Shown here piece by piece: positions 29,468 to 39,873 of a stretch of 64,000 nucleotides of DNA. Under the pieces are notes generated by a model that was given only the letters and a program-made list of their open reading frames with translations, ran no database searches and was not told the origin of the DNA. The DNA is taken from the NCBI RefSeq assembly GCF_020595095.1, contig NZ_JAJDOP010000001.1, positions 310,001 through 374,000 on the forward strand, written 5' to 3'. How positions within the stretch are numbered: the stretch's first letter is position 1; each line of letters opens with the position of its first letter. The DNA is from Microvirga rosea (GTDB taxonomy: Bacteria; Pseudomonadota; Alphaproteobacteria; Rhizobiales; Beijerinckiaceae). Both the position numbers and the translations under genes were made by a program.

Positions 29468-32392
29468 TTAAAGCGTCCGCTTCACCTCTTCCACGCGGTA
29501 GCATTCGATCAGGTCGCCGACGCGCATGTCCTGATAGTTCTCGAACGCCATGCCGCATTCCTGACCCGAGGTGACTTCGCGGGCATCGTCCTTGAAGCGC
29601 TTGAGCTGGGACAGCTTGCCTTCGTGGATCACCACGTTGTCGCGGATCAGGCGGACGTGAGCGCCGCGCTGGACCACGCCGTCGAGGACGCGGCAACCGG
29701 CGATCTTGCCGACCTTGGACACGTTGAACACTTCGAGGATCTGGGCTTCGCCGAGGCGCTCCTCGCGGAGCGTCGGTGCCAGCAGGCCCGACATGGCCGC
29801 CTTCACGTCATCCACGAGGTCGTAGATGATGTTGTAGTAGCGGATCTCGACGCCGGCCCGTTCGGCAGCCTCGCGGGCTTCCTTGTGGGCGCGTACGTTG
29901 AAGCCGAGCACGATAGCCCCGGAGGCTTCGGCGAGGGTGATGTCCGATTCCGAGATGCCGCCGACGCCGGCCTGAACCACGCGGGCTCCGACCTCCTCGG
30001 TTCCGAGCTTGTCGAGCGCTCCCACGATCGCTTCCGCCGAGCCCTGCACGTCCGCCCGGACCACGAGCGGGAATTCCTTGCGGCCCGCTCCGGCCTTCAG
30101 GTCGCGCATCATGTCCGCCAGGGTGCGGCCGGCAGCGCCCATGCGGGCCGCCTGACGCTCGCGCTTCTGGCGCGTCCGGTATTCGGTCACTTCGCGGGCA
30201 CGGGCCTCGGACTCGACGACCGCCACGCGGTCGCCCGCTTCCGGAGTGCCGTTGAAGCCCAGGACCTCCACCGGAACGGAGGGACCAGCCTCCCTCACGG
30301 TGCTGCCGAGATCGTTGATCAGGGCGCGCACGCGACCCCATTCCGCGCCGGCCACGACGATGTCGCCGGTGTGCAGGGTGCCGCGCTGAACCAGAACCGT
30401 CGCCACCGGGCCACGGCCGCGATCGAGCTTCGCCTCGATGACGGTGCCTTCCGCCGAGCGGTCGGCATTCGCCTTCAGGTCGAGGATTTCGGCCTGGAGC
30501 TGGAGACCTTCGAGCAGGGTATCGAGGCCCTGGCCGGTCTTGGCCGAGACTTCGAACTCGAGGGTTTCGCCGCCCATCGATTCCACCACGATGGAGTGCT
30601 GGAGCAGCTCGGTGCGGACCCGCTGCGGGTTGGCGTCGGGCTTGTCGACCTTGTTGATCGCCACGATCAGCGGCACGCCCGCCGCCTGGGCGTGGGCGAT
30701 GGCCTCGACCGTCTGCGGCATGACGCCGTCATCCGCCGCCACCACGAGCACCACGATGTCCGTCACCTTGGCGCCGCGGGCGCGCATGGCCGTGAAGGCC
30801 GCGTGACCGGGGGTGTCGATGAAGGTGATCTTGCCGCCGAGCGGCGAGGTCACCTGATAAGCGCCGATGTGCTGGGTGATGCCGCCGGCCTCGCCGGACA
30901 CCACGTTGGTCTTGCGGATCGCGTCGAGGAGCGAGGTCTTGCCGTGGTCGACGTGGCCCATGATGGTCACGACCGGCGGCCGCGAATCCAGGTTCTCGTC
31001 CACGTCCGGCGTGTCGAACAGGCCTTCCTCGACGTCGGATTCGGCCACGCGCTTCACGGTGTGTCCGAGTTCCTCGGCGACGAGCTGCGCGGTGTCCGCA
31101 TCGATCACGTCGGTGATCTTGTGCATCTGACCCTGCTTCATGAGCAGCTTGATCACGTCCACGGCGCGCTCCGACATGCGGTTGGCGAGCTCCTGGATGG
31201 TGATCGTTTCAGGAACCGTCACCTCGCGGGCGATCTTTTCCTTCTGCTCGATCTGCCGGTGACCCGTCAGGCGCTGGTTGCGGCGGCGGAACGACGCGAC
31301 GGAGCGGGTCCGTTCATCGTCGGCCGACAGGGCGTTGGACAGGGTCAGGCGGCCACGGCGCTTTTCCTCGCCGGGGGCAGCCTTCGGCACCTTCGGCACG
31401 GCGACGGGCTTCGCCGCGGTGCCGGGACGCCGGATGGTCCGGGGATTCTCCTCGTCGTCGATCTCGACCGTGCGGGCCGCGACCGGCGGCGCCGTGCGGG
31501 CATTGGGCTTCGCGGTTGTCGGATCGGGCACGGCCGGTGCGGCCGGACGAGCCATGTGGTTGAGGCTCGGCGGACGGCCGCCGGTGGTGCCACCGCCGCT
31601 GCGGGGGCCGCCGAAACCGGACCGCGGACCCGAACCGCCGGGGCGGGGACCCGACGAGCGATCACCGCCGGCACGATCGCCGGAGGGACGCGGACGATCG
31701 CCGAAATTACGCTCCCGGTCGCCACCGGATCGCTCCGACGGGCCCCGGTCGCTGCGGGGACGCTCCTGGGGAGCTCCGGTGCTCTGGCGGGGGGCAGCAG
31801 CGGCAGCCGGTGCGGGCGCCGGCGCCTCGCCGAGGCGGCGGCGGGCCTGATCTTCGGCCACGCGCTTGCGTTCTTCTTCCTGACGACGGCGCTCTTCCTC
31901 CTCGCGCTTGCGCGCTTCGGCGGCCGCTCGCTCGCGGGCCTCGGAGGCTTCACGCTCGGCGCGGCGCGCGGCTTCGTCTTCCTGCCGCTTCCGGTCCTCT
32001 TCCTCGCGGCGGCGCGAATCGGCCAGCGCCAGGGCGCGGGCGTCGCGCTCCTGATCGGAGAGGGTGCGCAGCACCACGCCGGAGCGCGGTGCGTTGGAGG
32101 ATGACGCGCCCGAACGCGGTCCGCGACCTTGCTGCGGCCGCGGGGGGGCGGCAGGAGCAGGTGTGGGCGCGGCCGGTGGTGCCGCCGCAGCCGGAGGCGG
32201 CGCGGCCTTCTGTTGTTCTGGCGCTCCGCCGGGACCGACGGGGCGACGCTTCACCGTCTCAACCACGACCGACTTGGACCGGCCATGGGAGAAGCTCTGG
32301 CGCACCACGCCTTGTTCGACGGGTCGCTTCAGTGAAAGCGTCTTGGACGACACATGGAGTGTCTTGTCGCCCGGGTTTTTCGTATCGCTCAT
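29468..32392 (-). CDS. infB: Translation initiation factor IF-2
   Basis: GTPase that delivers fMet-tRNA to the 30S subunit and promotes subunit joining, 974 aa. It has a long disordered N-terminal region (residues ~60-370) rich in Pro, Arg, Glu and Gly including a coiled-coil-like [20 protein letters not shown] stretch. The IF2-N segment [18 protein letters not shown] follows. G domain: G1 [10 protein letters not shown]3 DTPGHAAF, G4 NKVDKP. Domains II-IV fill the C-terminal half. The long N-terminal extension is normal for alphaproteobacterial IF-2. Confidence 0.98.
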   Translation of the reverse strand: MSDTKNPGDKTLHVSSKTLSLKRPVEQGVVRQSFSHGRSKSVVVETVKRRPVGPGGAPEQQKAAPPPAAAAPPAAPTPAPAAPPRPQQGRGPRSGASSSNAPRSGVVLRTLSDQERDARALALADSRRREEEDRKRQEDEAARRAEREASEARERAAAEARKREEEERRRQEEERKRVAEDQARRRLGEAPAPAPAAAAAPRQSTGAPQERPRSDRGPSERSGGDRERNFGDRPRPSGDRAGGDRSSGPRPGGSGPRSGFGGPRSGGGTTGGRPPSLNHMARPAAPAVPDPTTAKPNARTAPPVAARTVEIDDEENPRTIRRPGTAAKPVAVPKVPKAAPGEEKRRGRLTLSNALSADDERTRSVASFRRRNQRLTGHRQIEQKEKIAREVTVPETITIQELANRMSERAVDVIKLLMKQGQMHKITDVIDADTAQLVAEELGHTVKRVAESDVEEGLFDTPDVDENLDSRPPVVTIMGHVDHGKTSLLDAIRKTNVVSGEAGGITQHIGAYQVTSPLGGKITFIDTPGHAAFTAMRARGAKVTDIVVLVVAADDGVMPQTVEAIAHAQAAGVPLIVAINKVDKPDANPQRVRTELLQHSIVVESMGGETLEFEVSAKTGQGLDTLLEGLQLQAEILDLKANADRSAEGTVIEAKLDRGRGPVATVLVQRGTLHTGDIVVAGAEWGRVRALINDLGSTVREAGPSVPVEVLGFNGTPEAGDRVAVVESEARAREVTEYRTRQKRERQAARMGAAGRTLADMMRDLKAGAGRKEFPLVVRADVQGSAEAIVGALDKLGTEEVGARVVQAGVGGISESDITLAEASGAIVLGFNVRAHKEAREAAERAGVEIRYYNIIYDLVDDVKAAMSGLLAPTLREERLGEAQILEVFNVSKVGKIAGCRVLDGVVQRGAHVRLIRDNVVIHEGKLSQLKRFKDDAREVTSGQECGMAFENYQDMRVGDLIECYRVEEVKRTL

Positions 32393-32397
32393 TCCGC

Positions 32398-33060
32398 TCA
32401 ATATCCTGCGGGTTTCAAAATCGTGGGTTCGCCGGTCTCGCTCTGGAGGCCAGCCTGATCGACATCGAGGCCGCAATATTCACGGTAACGATGCCAGCGG
32501 TTCAGAAAGCCGTCGCTCCCAGCGCCCGCGACGAGGGCAGCATGTATCACATGTGACCGGCCTAATGCCAAATCCAATTCGTCATTTGACAGTTCTTGGA
32601 CGACCGGAAAGCTTGATATTGCGTCGCCGAGGCGTTTTCGCAACTGGTTCGCGATCTTTCGCCGCCCATCTTCGGCCGCTTCTGCGGCATGAATAAGGGC
32701 AACGAGAGGCTTTTCGGCGATCACCGACTCAACTTTGTGAAATCCGGTAACCACCGTGCCGGCCTTGTTCGCCAGCGAAAGACTTTGGCGCAGGTCCGTG
32801 CGGAGCGCCTGCCGGATATCGCCGGCCAGGGTTTCCGGCACCGTCACTTCCGCCTTGAAGGCACGGGGGAAGACGCGGCGACGAACCGCCTCCTCCACGA
32901 CGTCGTGCCTGGCCGTGACCCAAACGCCCCGGCCGGGCAGCTTGTGCTTCAGATCAGGCACGACCTCCCGGTCGGGCCCAAGCACAAAGCGGATCAGCTC
33001 CGCCGACGGGTGGACCGTGCGGGTGACGATGCAGGTGCGCTCCGGTTCATGCCGCGGCAC
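32398..33060 (-). CDS. YlxR (DUF448) RNA-binding protein with C-terminal L7Ae-like domain
   Basis: 220-aa protein. The N-terminal YlxR domain (residues ~5-80) includes [20 protein letters not shown] and [13 protein letters not shown]. From about residue 95 a second domain, [20 protein letters not shown] followed by [18 protein letters not shown], looks like the ribosomal L7Ae fold (as in YlxQ). So ylxR and ylxQ functions appear fused. GTG 33060 has GAGG upstream. It sits between nusA and infB in the conserved transcription-translation operon. Confidence 0.85.
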   Translation of the reverse strand: MPRHEPERTCIVTRTVHPSAELIRFVLGPDREVVPDLKHKLPGRGVWVTARHDVVEEAVRRRVFPRAFKAEVTVPETLAGDIRQALRTDLRQSLSLANKAGTVVTGFHKVESVIAEKPLVALIHAAEAAEDGRRKIANQLRKRLGDAISSFPVVQELSNDELDLALGRSHVIHAALVAGAGSDGFLNRWHRYREYCGLDVDQAGLQSETGEPTILKPAGY

Positions 33061-33089
33061 GGGTGCTGACCTCGCCTGACCATGGCCGG

Positions 33090-34709
33090 TTAGGAGGGTT
33101 GAGCCTCGGTCTCGGCTTCTTCCGCCGAGCCCTCGGTCTCCACCGGCTCCTCAGGAGCCTCGATCCAGCCGGCCTTGACGCGGGCCGCCATGACCATGGC
33201 TTCCGCTTCCGTGCGCGACAGGTCGAAGCCGTCGAGGGCGCCCGCATAGCGGGTCGCGTCCTGGCCGCGTCCCTCCGTCCAGCCGACGAGATCGTCGGTG
33301 GCGCAGCCGGCCAGGTCCTCGACCGTCTTGATGTCGTTCTCGCCCAAGGCCACGAGCATGGCCGTGTTGAGGCCTTCGATCTCCTTCAGTTCGTCGGCGA
33401 CGCCGAGCTCCTGGCGGCGAGCTTCGTTCTCGCCTTCGATCCGGGCGAGGTATTCCTGGGCCCGGTTCTGGATTTCACCCGCCGTGTCCTCGTCGAAGCC
33501 TTCGATGGACGCCACTTCGGCCAGATCCACGTAGGCGATTTCGTCGACCGACCGGAAGCCCTCGGAAGCCAGAAGCTGTCCGACGACTTCGTCCACGTCG
33601 AGAGCGTTCATGAACAGCTCGGTGCGTTCGGCGAATTCCTTCTGGCGCCGCTCGGACTCTTCCGCCTCGGTGAGGATGTCGATGTCCCAGCCGGTGAGCT
33701 GCGAGGCAAGACGCACGTTCTGGCCGCGGCGCCCGATGGCGAGCGACAGCTGGTCGTCCGGCACCACCACCTCGATGCGGTCGGCCTCCTCGTCGAGCAC
33801 CACCTTGACCACTTCCGCGGGCTGCAGGGCGTTGACGATGAAGGTCGCCTGATCCGGGGACCAGGGAATGATGTCGATCTTCTCGCCCTGAAGCTCGCCG
33901 ACCACCGCCTGGACGCGGGAGCCGCGCATGCCGACGCAGGCGCCGACCGGATCGATGGACGAATCCCGTGAGGTCACGGCGATCTTGGCGCGGGAGCCCG
34001 GATCGCGGGCGACGGCCTGGACGGACACGATGCCGTCGTAGATTTCCGGCACTTCCTGGGTGAAGAGCTTCGCCATGAACTGCGGATGGGTCCGCGACAG
34101 GAAGATCTGCGGCCCGCGGGCTTCGCGACGGACGTCGAACAGATAAGCGCGGATCCGGTCGCCGGGGCGGAAGGTTTCGCGCGGGATGAGCTCGTCCCGG
34201 CGCACGATGGCCTCGCCGCGGCCGAGATCGGCGATCACGTTGCCGTACTCGACGCGCTTCACGACACCGTTCACGACCTCGCCGATCCGGTCCTTGTATT
34301 CCTGGTACTGACGATCGCGCTCGGCGTCGCGCACCTTCTGGACGATCACCTGCTTGGCCGACTGCGCGGCGATACGGCCGAAATCGAACGGCGGCAGGGT
34401 CTCGGCGATGCTGTCGCCCACCTGGGCGGCCGGGTTGTGACGGCTGCGGGCTTCCGAAAGGGTGATCTCGCGGGAATCGTTCTCGAGGGCGCCGTCGTCC
34501 ACCACCAGGAGATGCCGCGACAGGCGCAGCTCGCCGGTCTTCGGGTTGATCTCCGCATGGATGTCGGTTTCGGCGCCATAGCGGGAGCGCGCAGCCTTCG
34601 CGATGGCGTCCGCCATGGCGTCCAGCACGATCTGCTTGTCGATCACCTTCTCACGCGCGACCGCATCGGCGATCTGCAAGAGTTCAAGCCTGTTGGCGCT
34701 TACAGCCAT
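33090..34709 (-). CDS. nusA: Transcription termination/antitermination factor NusA
   Basis: RNA polymerase-associated factor controlling pausing, termination and antitermination, 539 aa. Order of domains: N-terminal polymerase-binding domain, S1 domain ([20 protein letters not shown] near residue 137), KH1 and KH2 (including [20 protein letters not shown] and [18 protein letters not shown]), then C-terminal acidic repeats with helix-hairpin-helix-like segments ([20 protein letters not shown]). ATG 34709 has GGAG eight bases upstream and is preferred to the GTG at 34718. Confidence 0.97.
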   Translation of the reverse strand: MAVSANRLELLQIADAVAREKVIDKQIVLDAMADAIAKAARSRYGAETDIHAEINPKTGELRLSRHLLVVDDGALENDSREITLSEARSRHNPAAQVGDSIAETLPPFDFGRIAAQSAKQVIVQKVRDAERDRQYQEYKDRIGEVVNGVVKRVEYGNVIADLGRGEAIVRRDELIPRETFRPGDRIRAYLFDVRREARGPQIFLSRTHPQFMAKLFTQEVPEIYDGIVSVQAVARDPGSRAKIAVTSRDSSIDPVGACVGMRGSRVQAVVGELQGEKIDIIPWSPDQATFIVNALQPAEVVKVVLDEEADRIEVVVPDDQLSLAIGRRGQNVRLASQLTGWDIDILTEAEESERRQKEFAERTELFMNALDVDEVVGQLLASEGFRSVDEIAYVDLAEVASIEGFDEDTAGEIQNRAQEYLARIEGENEARRQELGVADELKEIEGLNTAMLVALGENDIKTVEDLAGCATDDLVGWTEGRGQDATRYAGALDGFDLSRTEAEAMVMAARVKAGWIEAPEEPVETEGSAEEAETEAQPS

Positions 34710-34714
34710 CGAGG

Positions 34715-35356
34715 TCACTCCTTGTTCGATTTCTTTGTCTGCGGGCTGCGCGGCTCAGGCGCGGATCCCGCAGAGTTGTCTTCTGAAACGTCCTGATCCG
34801 CATCCTCCGCGGGAGGCGCCGATCCGCGGCGTAAGGATTCCCGGATCAGCTCGTCGGTGAGGACGAGATGGGCTTCGCCCAGGTCGACCAGCCGCAGATG
34901 CACGATCCGCTCTTCGCCCTCTTTGACGTCCGGCAGTTCCACCGCCGCCATTCCGTCTTCGACGCCCCGGAGAAAGCCCCGGAAGCGCTTGCGGCCCTCG
35001 ACGGGCACGGCCATCTCGATTTTCGCCTCGTAGCCCGTCCACCGCTCGAAATCGCTGACGCGCACGAGGGGACGATCGATCCCGGGCGAGGATATTTCGA
35101 GATAATACTCCCGATCGATGGGATCTTCGAGATCCAGGACCGGCGAAATCGCCCGGCTGATCGTCTCGCACTCGTCCACCGACATGGTGCCGTCAGGCCG
35201 CTCGGCCATGATCTGCACCGTGCAGCCATTGGTGCCGGTCACGCGGACCCGCACCAGATTGAAGCCCAGATCCTCGATCACCGGCTCGACAATCGCCGTG
35301 ACCCGGGCAGCCACGCCGGATTCCGTCACCAGACGCTTGTCGCGATCATTCGCCAT
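34715..35356 (-). CDS. rimP: Ribosome maturation factor RimP
   Basis: Assists late assembly of the 30S subunit, 213 aa. N-terminal domain has [19 protein letters not shown] near residue 17, [11 protein letters not shown] near residue 84 and the [19 protein letters not shown] start of the C-terminal barrel. A Glu/Ser/Pro-rich tail (~35 residues) is extra. ATG 35356 begins [14 protein letters not shown]. It is first in the rimP-nusA-ylxR-infB-rbfA-truB series; nusA begins five bases after its stop. Confidence 0.95.
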   Translation of the reverse strand: MANDRDKRLVTESGVAARVTAIVEPVIEDLGFNLVRVRVTGTNGCTVQIMAERPDGTMSVDECETISRAISPVLDLEDPIDREYYLEISSPGIDRPLVRVSDFERWTGYEAKIEMAVPVEGRKRFRGFLRGVEDGMAAVELPDVKEGEERIVHLRLVDLGEAHLVLTDELIRESLRRGSAPPAEDADQDVSEDNSAGSAPEPRSPQTKKSNKE

Positions 35357-35406
35357 GCGCGTTCTGCAATCTCTCTCGAATTCCCGAAGCTCCGATCGCA
35401 ACCAAT

Positions 35407-35436
35407 AAAAAAGAGCGGACCCGGCGGGGCCCACTC
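35407..35436 (-). promoter_or_regulatory. Intrinsic-terminator-like attenuator in the rimP-nusA-infB leader
   Basis: Read leftward: GAGTGGGCCC, loop CGCC, GGGTCCGCTC, then TTTTTTATT. This 10-bp stem (two G-U pairs) plus T run lies between the predicted promoter (35476-35504) and the rimP ATG (35356). It could let NusA control its own operon by attenuation; that is inference. Confidence 0.6.
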
Positions 35437-35475
35437 CCGAACAGCAGTTCACACTGCAACCAGAGCTGACAGGGG

Positions 35476-35504
35476 AGATATACTGATTCCTGCCGGGAAA
35501 CGCA
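35476..35504 (-). promoter_or_regulatory. Predicted promoter of the rimP-nusA-infB operon
   Basis: Read leftward: TTGCGT (35504-35499), 17-base spacer, TATATC (35481-35476). Close to the alphaproteobacterial housekeeping consensus. Transcription would begin near 35468 and reach the hairpin at 35436-35407 after about 30 bases. Confidence 0.5.
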
Positions 35505-35533
35505 AGGTTTACATCGGTCCCGGTCGCGCCGCC

Positions 35534-35833
35534 GTCATTCCGGGGCCACGCAGCGGCGCCCGGAACCCAGAGCCGCTGAGGATCCCGGAAAAGACGCAGC
35601 CGCTGCCGTAGTGCCCTATCTCGAACCGTTAGCGGTTATGGGTTCCGGGCTCTCGCTGTGCTCGCCCCGGAATGACAGAAGCGCCGCCACCGTCATTCCG
35701 GATTGCCGTCAGGCAAGTCCGGAACCCAGAGCCGCTGAGGATCCAAGGCAGATCGCCGGCAGCCATGGCTCTTTATCCTGAACTGCTAGCGTTTATGGGT
35801 TCCGGGCTCTTGCTCTGCTCGACCCGGAATGAC
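35534..35833. repeat. Dispersed palindromic repeat, two units (upstream of rimP)
   Basis: Two tandem units, about 35534-35676 and 35694-35833. Each runs GTCATTCCGG ... CGGAACCCA ... GGGTTCCGGGCTC ... CCGGAATGAC. The second unit starts with the GGATTGCCGTCAGGCAAG variant end, also seen at 48.05 kb and, inverted, at 27.8 kb. The rest of the 35357-35857 gap holds the operon leader. Confidence 0.82.
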
Positions 35834-35857
35834 AGGGAGAATTCATGGGGCGCGTGT

Positions 35858-36538
35858 TCAGAGGCGCGCGATTCTCAGATAGGACGGCACGCGGCCTTCC
35901 CGGATCGCCTTGGCCTCGTAGCGGGTGCCGGGCCAGTCTTCGTAGGGCTTGCGCCAATCGTCGGGCCCCGCCGCGATCCAGCGAAAATCCGTGGAGCGCA
36001 GGACGCGGGCCAGAACCCAGCCGATATAGTTGTCGATGTCGCTGGCGAACCGCAGCTCCGCGCCCGGTTTCATGACGCGGGCCAGCGTCTTCAGCATCTC
36101 GTCGGAGACCAGGCGGCGCTTGCGCTGCCGGCGCTTCGGCCAGGGATCCGGGTAGAGAATATAAACCCGGTCGAGGCAGGCGTCCGGCATGTGCGGCAGA
36201 AGGTCCGTGACGTCCTCGTCCCAGACACGCACATTGGCGAGCTTTTCGTGCTCGATCACGGCGAGGAGCTTGGCCATGCCGTTCACGAAAGGCTCGCAGC
36301 CGATGATGTTGATGTCGGGGTGGGCCCGGGCCTGCGCGGCGAGGTGCTCGCCGCCGCCGAAGCCGATCTCAAGCCAGGTTTCGCGGGCCGGCTCCGGGAA
36401 GACCGCGTCCGGCGCGGCGCCCGGCGTGAACCGCAGGGCGGGCAGGAGAGTGCGGACCAGATCGTCCTGGCCGGCACGCAGCCTCTTTCCTTTCCGGCGC
36501 CCGAAAAAGGCGCCGGCTCGTTCGGAGGCGTCGCTCAT
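35858..36538 (-). CDS. trmB: tRNA (guanine-N7)-methyltransferase
   Basis: Methylates G46 of tRNA variable loop with SAM, 226 aa. The SAM-binding motif is LEIGFGGGEHLAAQA near residue 55, followed by GCEPFVNGMAKLL, and the TrmB signature VYILYPDPWPKRRQRKRRLV near residue 122. ATG 36538 begins MSDASERAGAFFGRRKG. It lies five bases after metK, so the SAM-producing and a SAM-using enzyme share a transcript. Confidence 0.95.
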   Translation of the reverse strand: MSDASERAGAFFGRRKGKRLRAGQDDLVRTLLPALRFTPGAAPDAVFPEPARETWLEIGFGGGEHLAAQARAHPDINIIGCEPFVNGMAKLLAVIEHEKLANVRVWDEDVTDLLPHMPDACLDRVYILYPDPWPKRRQRKRRLVSDEMLKTLARVMKPGAELRFASDIDNYIGWVLARVLRSTDFRWIAAGPDDWRKPYEDWPGTRYEAKAIREGRVPSYLRIARL

Positions 36539-36543
36539 CGGAT

Positions 36544-37722
36544 TCAGGCGAGGGACGTCTTGAGCGCGTCGGCGAGGTCGGTCCGCTCCCAGGAGAAGCC
36601 GCCGTCGCTGTCGGGCTTGCGGCCGAAATGGCCATAGGCGGAGGTGCGGGCATAGATCGGCTTGTTGAGGCCGAGATGGGTCCGGATGCCGCGGGGCGAA
36701 AGATCCATCGCATCCATGAGAACCGCCTCGAGCTTGCTCTCGTCCACCTTGCCGGTTCCGTGCAGGTCCACATAGATCGACAAGGGTTTGGCGACGCCGA
36801 TGGCGTAGGAGAGCTGCAGGGTGCAGCGATCGGCAAGGCCTGCCGCCACCACGTTCTTGGCGAGATAGCGGGCCGCATAGGCGGCGGAGCGGTCGACCTT
36901 GGTCGGATCCTTGCCCGAGAAGGCGCCGCCGCCATGGGGAGCTGCGCCGCCGTAGGTGTCGACGATGATCTTGCGGCCGGTGAGGCCGCAATCGCCGTCC
37001 GGGCCGCCGATCACGAACTTGCCGGTCGGGTTCACGTGCCAGACGGTGTCGGCGGATACCCAGCCGGCCGGAAGGGTCTTGCGGATGTAGGGCTCGACGA
37101 TTTCCCGCACGTCGTCCGAGGAAAGCTTCTCGTCCAGGTGCTGGGTCGACAGCACGATCTGGGTCACCCCGACCGGCTTGCCGTTCTCGTACTTCACGGT
37201 GACCTGGCTCTTGGCATCGGGGCCGAGAACCGCGGCGCCGTTGGCCTTGGCCTTGCGGGCCTGCGTCAGGTCTTCGAGGATCTTGTGAGCGTAGAAGATC
37301 GGCGCCGGCATGAGCTCGGGCGTCTCGTTGCAGGCGTAACCGAACATGATGCCCTGGTCGCCCGCGCCTTCGTCCTTGTTGCCGGCGGCGTCGACGCCCT
37401 GAGCGATATGGGCCGACTGAGCATGGAGATACACGGAGACTTCCGCGTTCTTCCAGTGGAAGCCTTCCTGCTCGTAGCCGATGTCCTTGATGGCGTCCCG
37501 GGCCAGCTCGATCACCCGGTCCTTGGTGATGGACTCGGGGCCGCGCACTTCACCGGCGATCACGACCCGGTTGGTGGTTGCCAATGTCTCGCAGGCGACC
37601 CGGGCTTCGGGCTCGGCGGCCAGATAGGCGTCAACCACGGAATCCGAGATCCGATCGCAGACCTTGTCCGGATGACCTTCGGAAACCGACTCGCTGGTGA
37701 AAAGATAGCTTGACCGCCGCAC
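36544..37722 (-). CDS. metK: S-adenosylmethionine synthetase
   Basis: Makes SAM from methionine and ATP, 392 aa. Signatures are [20 protein letters not shown] at the N-terminus, [16 protein letters not shown] near residue 115, and the P-loop-like [16 protein letters not shown] near residue 265. Start is GTG at 37722 with AAAGGGG upstream. The leader contains a terminator-like hairpin (37741-37771) and a second small hairpin (37788-37801); neither resembles the SAM-II riboswitch common in this class as far as can be read. Confidence 0.97.
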   Translation of the reverse strand: MRRSSYLFTSESVSEGHPDKVCDRISDSVVDAYLAAEPEARVACETLATTNRVVIAGEVRGPESITKDRVIELARDAIKDIGYEQEGFHWKNAEVSVYLHAQSAHIAQGVDAAGNKDEGAGDQGIMFGYACNETPELMPAPIFYAHKILEDLTQARKAKANGAAVLGPDAKSQVTVKYENGKPVGVTQIVLSTQHLDEKLSSDDVREIVEPYIRKTLPAGWVSADTVWHVNPTGKFVIGGPDGDCGLTGRKIIVDTYGGAAPHGGGAFSGKDPTKVDRSAAYAARYLAKNVVAAGLADRCTLQLSYAIGVAKPLSIYVDLHGTGKVDESKLEAVLMDAMDLSPRGIRTHLGLNKPIYARTSAYGHFGRKPDSDGGFSWERTDLADALKTSLA

Positions 37723-37740
37723 GACTATCGCCCCTTTGCG

Positions 37741-37771
37741 GAAAACAGAAAATGGCCTGCATTTGCAGGCC
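37741..37771 (-). terminator. Hairpin terminator or attenuator between the XRE gene and metK
   Basis: Read leftward: GGCCTGCA, AA, TGCAGGCC, then ATTTTCTGTTTTC. An 8-bp perfect stem with a 2-base loop. It may end the XRE transcript or act in the metK leader. Confidence 0.6.
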
Positions 37772-37823
37772 TTCGGGCATCGTCATGCCGCAGACATGCG
37801 GAAAGGTCAAGCGAACGCGTTCG

Positions 37824-38240
37824 TTAAGACGAACGTTCCTCGGTCTCGTCCTGAGAAGCCAGAACGGAGACAAGCTGGACGATGCTTCGCCGAATCTTGG
37901 GGTTCTTGATCGCCGTGAAGGTGCGGATCAGCTGCAGACCTTCGGGAGTCGACATGACCTCGGAGATATACGGAGAGCCTGCCTCTTCGGCGAAGCCCGA
38001 TCCCGCCTTGCCGCTCCGGATGCCGTTGAAGAAGAAATCGATGTCGACGCCGAGGATCTTGGCAATATCGACGAGGCGGCCGACACTGATGCGATTGGTG
38101 CCCTTCTCGTATTTCTGGACCTGCTGGAAGGTCAGGCCAAGCATGTCGCCGAGCTTTTCCTGGCTCATGCCGACCGAAATGCGGCGCATGCGGACTCTGC
38201 TTCCGATTTCCTTATCGATGGAGCCGGTCGACTTCTTCAT
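37824..38240 (-). CDS. XRE-family regulator, PraR-like
   Basis: 138-aa DNA-binding protein. HTH at residues ~15-70: RVRMRRISVGMSQEKLGDML and GLTFQQVQKYEKGTNRISVG. C-terminal half LQLIRTFTAIKNPKIRRSIV is conserved in the rhizobial PraR/PhbR group, in which such regulators control biofilm or symbiosis genes. Orthology with praR is suggested by sequence and by its place upstream of metK, but not proven. A 46-base gap separates it from lnt. Confidence 0.85.
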   Translation of the reverse strand: MKKSTGSIDKEIGSRVRMRRISVGMSQEKLGDMLGLTFQQVQKYEKGTNRISVGRLVDIAKILGVDIDFFFNGIRSGKAGSGFAEEAGSPYISEVMSTPEGLQLIRTFTAIKNPKIRRSIVQLVSVLASQDETEERSS

Positions 38241-38286
38241 CAGAACACGCGTCCTCGCCAGATACCTTTAGGGCAATGGAGGCGAA

Positions 38287-39873
38287 TCAAACCGGCGCAA
38301 CACGCCGTCGATGCGCCATCGACGCCATTAAGCAGATCAGAAGCATGACAGTCAAAACAAACATATTGGAACGGGCCGCGAATGGCGCCGCGATCGCAAC
38401 CGGCAAATCCACATCCAGAACGCCTTCCGCGCCAAGCTCCATGCGCGCGACCACACGGCCGTAGGGATCGACCACGGCAGATATTCCCGTATTGGCGTCG
38501 CGCACCAGAGGAAGACCTTCCTCGACCGTGCGCAGACGCGCCTGCGCGAAGTGCTGATAAGGGCCGGGCGTGCTGCCGAACCACGCATCGTTGGTCACGT
38601 TGAGAATAAGTTGCGGACGTTCTCCGTCTGGCAGAATCTCGCCGGGAAAAATCGCCTCATAGCAGATTGTCGCAGCAACCGGCGGAAGCCCCGGGACGCT
38701 CAGGACACCGCGCCGGGGACTCGGTTCGAAGCCGCCGGGAATATGAACGAACTGGCGAAGCCCGGCAGCCCTGATCAAAGCGTCGAGAAGTTTCGGCACG
38801 TATTCGCCGAAAGGCACGAGATGCACCTTGTCGTAGGAACCGACGATCGTTCCCCGGTCGTCGACGACCTGAATGGCGTTGAAGAACTTTCCGACTTCCT
38901 CGCCCGGAAGCGGTTCGTCCATGCGGGCGGCGCCGGTGACCAGATGGGTTCCGGGCGGGAGGAGCGTCGCGATCTGGTTGAGCTGGGCGGGACTGCGATG
39001 CAGCAGGAACGGAAAGGCGGATTCCGGCCAGATCACATGCGTCGGACTCTTTCCCTCCGGCGGAGCGGCGCTCAAGGTCAGGTAGCGCCGCATGATCACC
39101 TCCCGGTTGCCCGGGTGGAACTTGGCGTCCTGCGGCAGATTGGGCTGCATCAGGCGAAGGCGCACATCCGCAACGCTCGCCACCGGGGCAGCCGGCACGC
39201 GCCAAAAGCCGAAGCCCGCCATCGCGGCGAGAAGACCGAGAGCAAGGATCGGGGCTGTCCAGCGCCCGGATCGCGTGCGGCCCGGTCCGAGAAGGGCCGG
39301 GGAGGCGCCGATGCCGATCGCCAGGACGGTCAATCCGTATAGACCCACGAGGGATGCGCTCTGCATCAGCCAGATGTTCTGGCCGAGTGCCATGCCGAGC
39401 GTATTCCAGGGGAACCCGGTGAAGAGATGCCCTCGCAGCCACTCGCTCACCGCAAGGCCGAACGTGAAGGCGAAGATCCTTCCGGCGCCCGGCGACCACA
39501 AAAGACGCGCCGCCGCAAAGCCGAAGGCCGGAAAGAAGGCCAGGAGGGCCGGAAGGCCGAAAACCCCGAAGGGGAGAGCCCAGGCGAACTGATCCGCCTC
39601 GACCAGAAACGCCGCGCCGAGCCACCAGAGGCCTGCGACGAAGTAGCCGAAGCCCCAGAACCAGCCGTCGAGGGCCGCGGCCCTCAGCGTTTGCGGCCGC
39701 GTCCCGCGGGCGGTTCCATCCAGCAGCCAGACTGCCGGCGTCAGGGACAGGGCGAGGGCCGGAACAAAGCCGAACGGGGGCATCGCGAGCGCCCCGACAG
39801 CTCCCGCCCCGACAGCCAGAAGGCCACGCCGCCATCCCCGGGCGAGCGCGACGCGCTGTGTCAGGATTTTCAT
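38287..39873 (-). CDS. lnt: Apolipoprotein N-acyltransferase
   Basis: Inner-membrane enzyme adding the third acyl chain to lipoproteins, 528 aa. The N-terminal ~220 residues contain multiple membrane helices; the nitrilase-like domain follows. The catalytic triad is visible as Glu in VIWPESAFPF, Lys in SYDKVHLVPFGEYVP, and Cys in AATICYEAIFPG. A last membrane helix (FVLTVMLLICLMASM) closes the protein. Its ATG overlaps the corC-like stop by four bases. Confidence 0.96.
   Translation of the reverse strand: MKILTQRVALARGWRRGLLAVGAGAVGALAMPPFGFVPALALSLTPAVWLLDGTARGTRPQTLRAAALDGWFWGFGYFVAGLWWLGAAFLVEADQFAWALPFGVFGLPALLAFFPAFGFAAARLLWSPGAGRIFAFTFGLAVSEWLRGHLFTGFPWNTLGMALGQNIWLMQSASLVGLYGLTVLAIGIGASPALLGPGRTRSGRWTAPILALGLLAAMAGFGFWRVPAAPVASVADVRLRLMQPNLPQDAKFHPGNREVIMRRYLTLSAAPPEGKSPTHVIWPESAFPFLLHRSPAQLNQIATLLPPGTHLVTGAARMDEPLPGEEVGKFFNAIQVVDDRGTIVGSYDKVHLVPFGEYVPKLLDALIRAAGLRQFVHIPGGFEPSPRRGVLSVPGLPPVAATICYEAIFPGEILPDGERPQLILNVTNDAWFGSTPGPYQHFAQARLRTVEEGLPLVRDANTGISAVVDPYGRVVARMELGAEGVLDVDLPVAIAAPFAARSNMFVLTVMLLICLMASMAHRRRVAPV

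Noticed and set aside
29291..32104. Long 937-codon open frame on + strand
   Set aside because: It lies entirely antisense to infB and consists of His/Asp/Leu-rich shadow sequence; high GC keeps the frame open.
35437..35533. Initiator tRNA gene before rimP, as in E. coli
   Set aside because: No cloverleaf or CCA-adjacent acceptor stem; the stretch holds a promoter instead.
37723..37823. SAM-II riboswitch before metK
   Set aside because: The leader does not show the SAM-II pseudoknot pattern by eye; only simple hairpins are visible.
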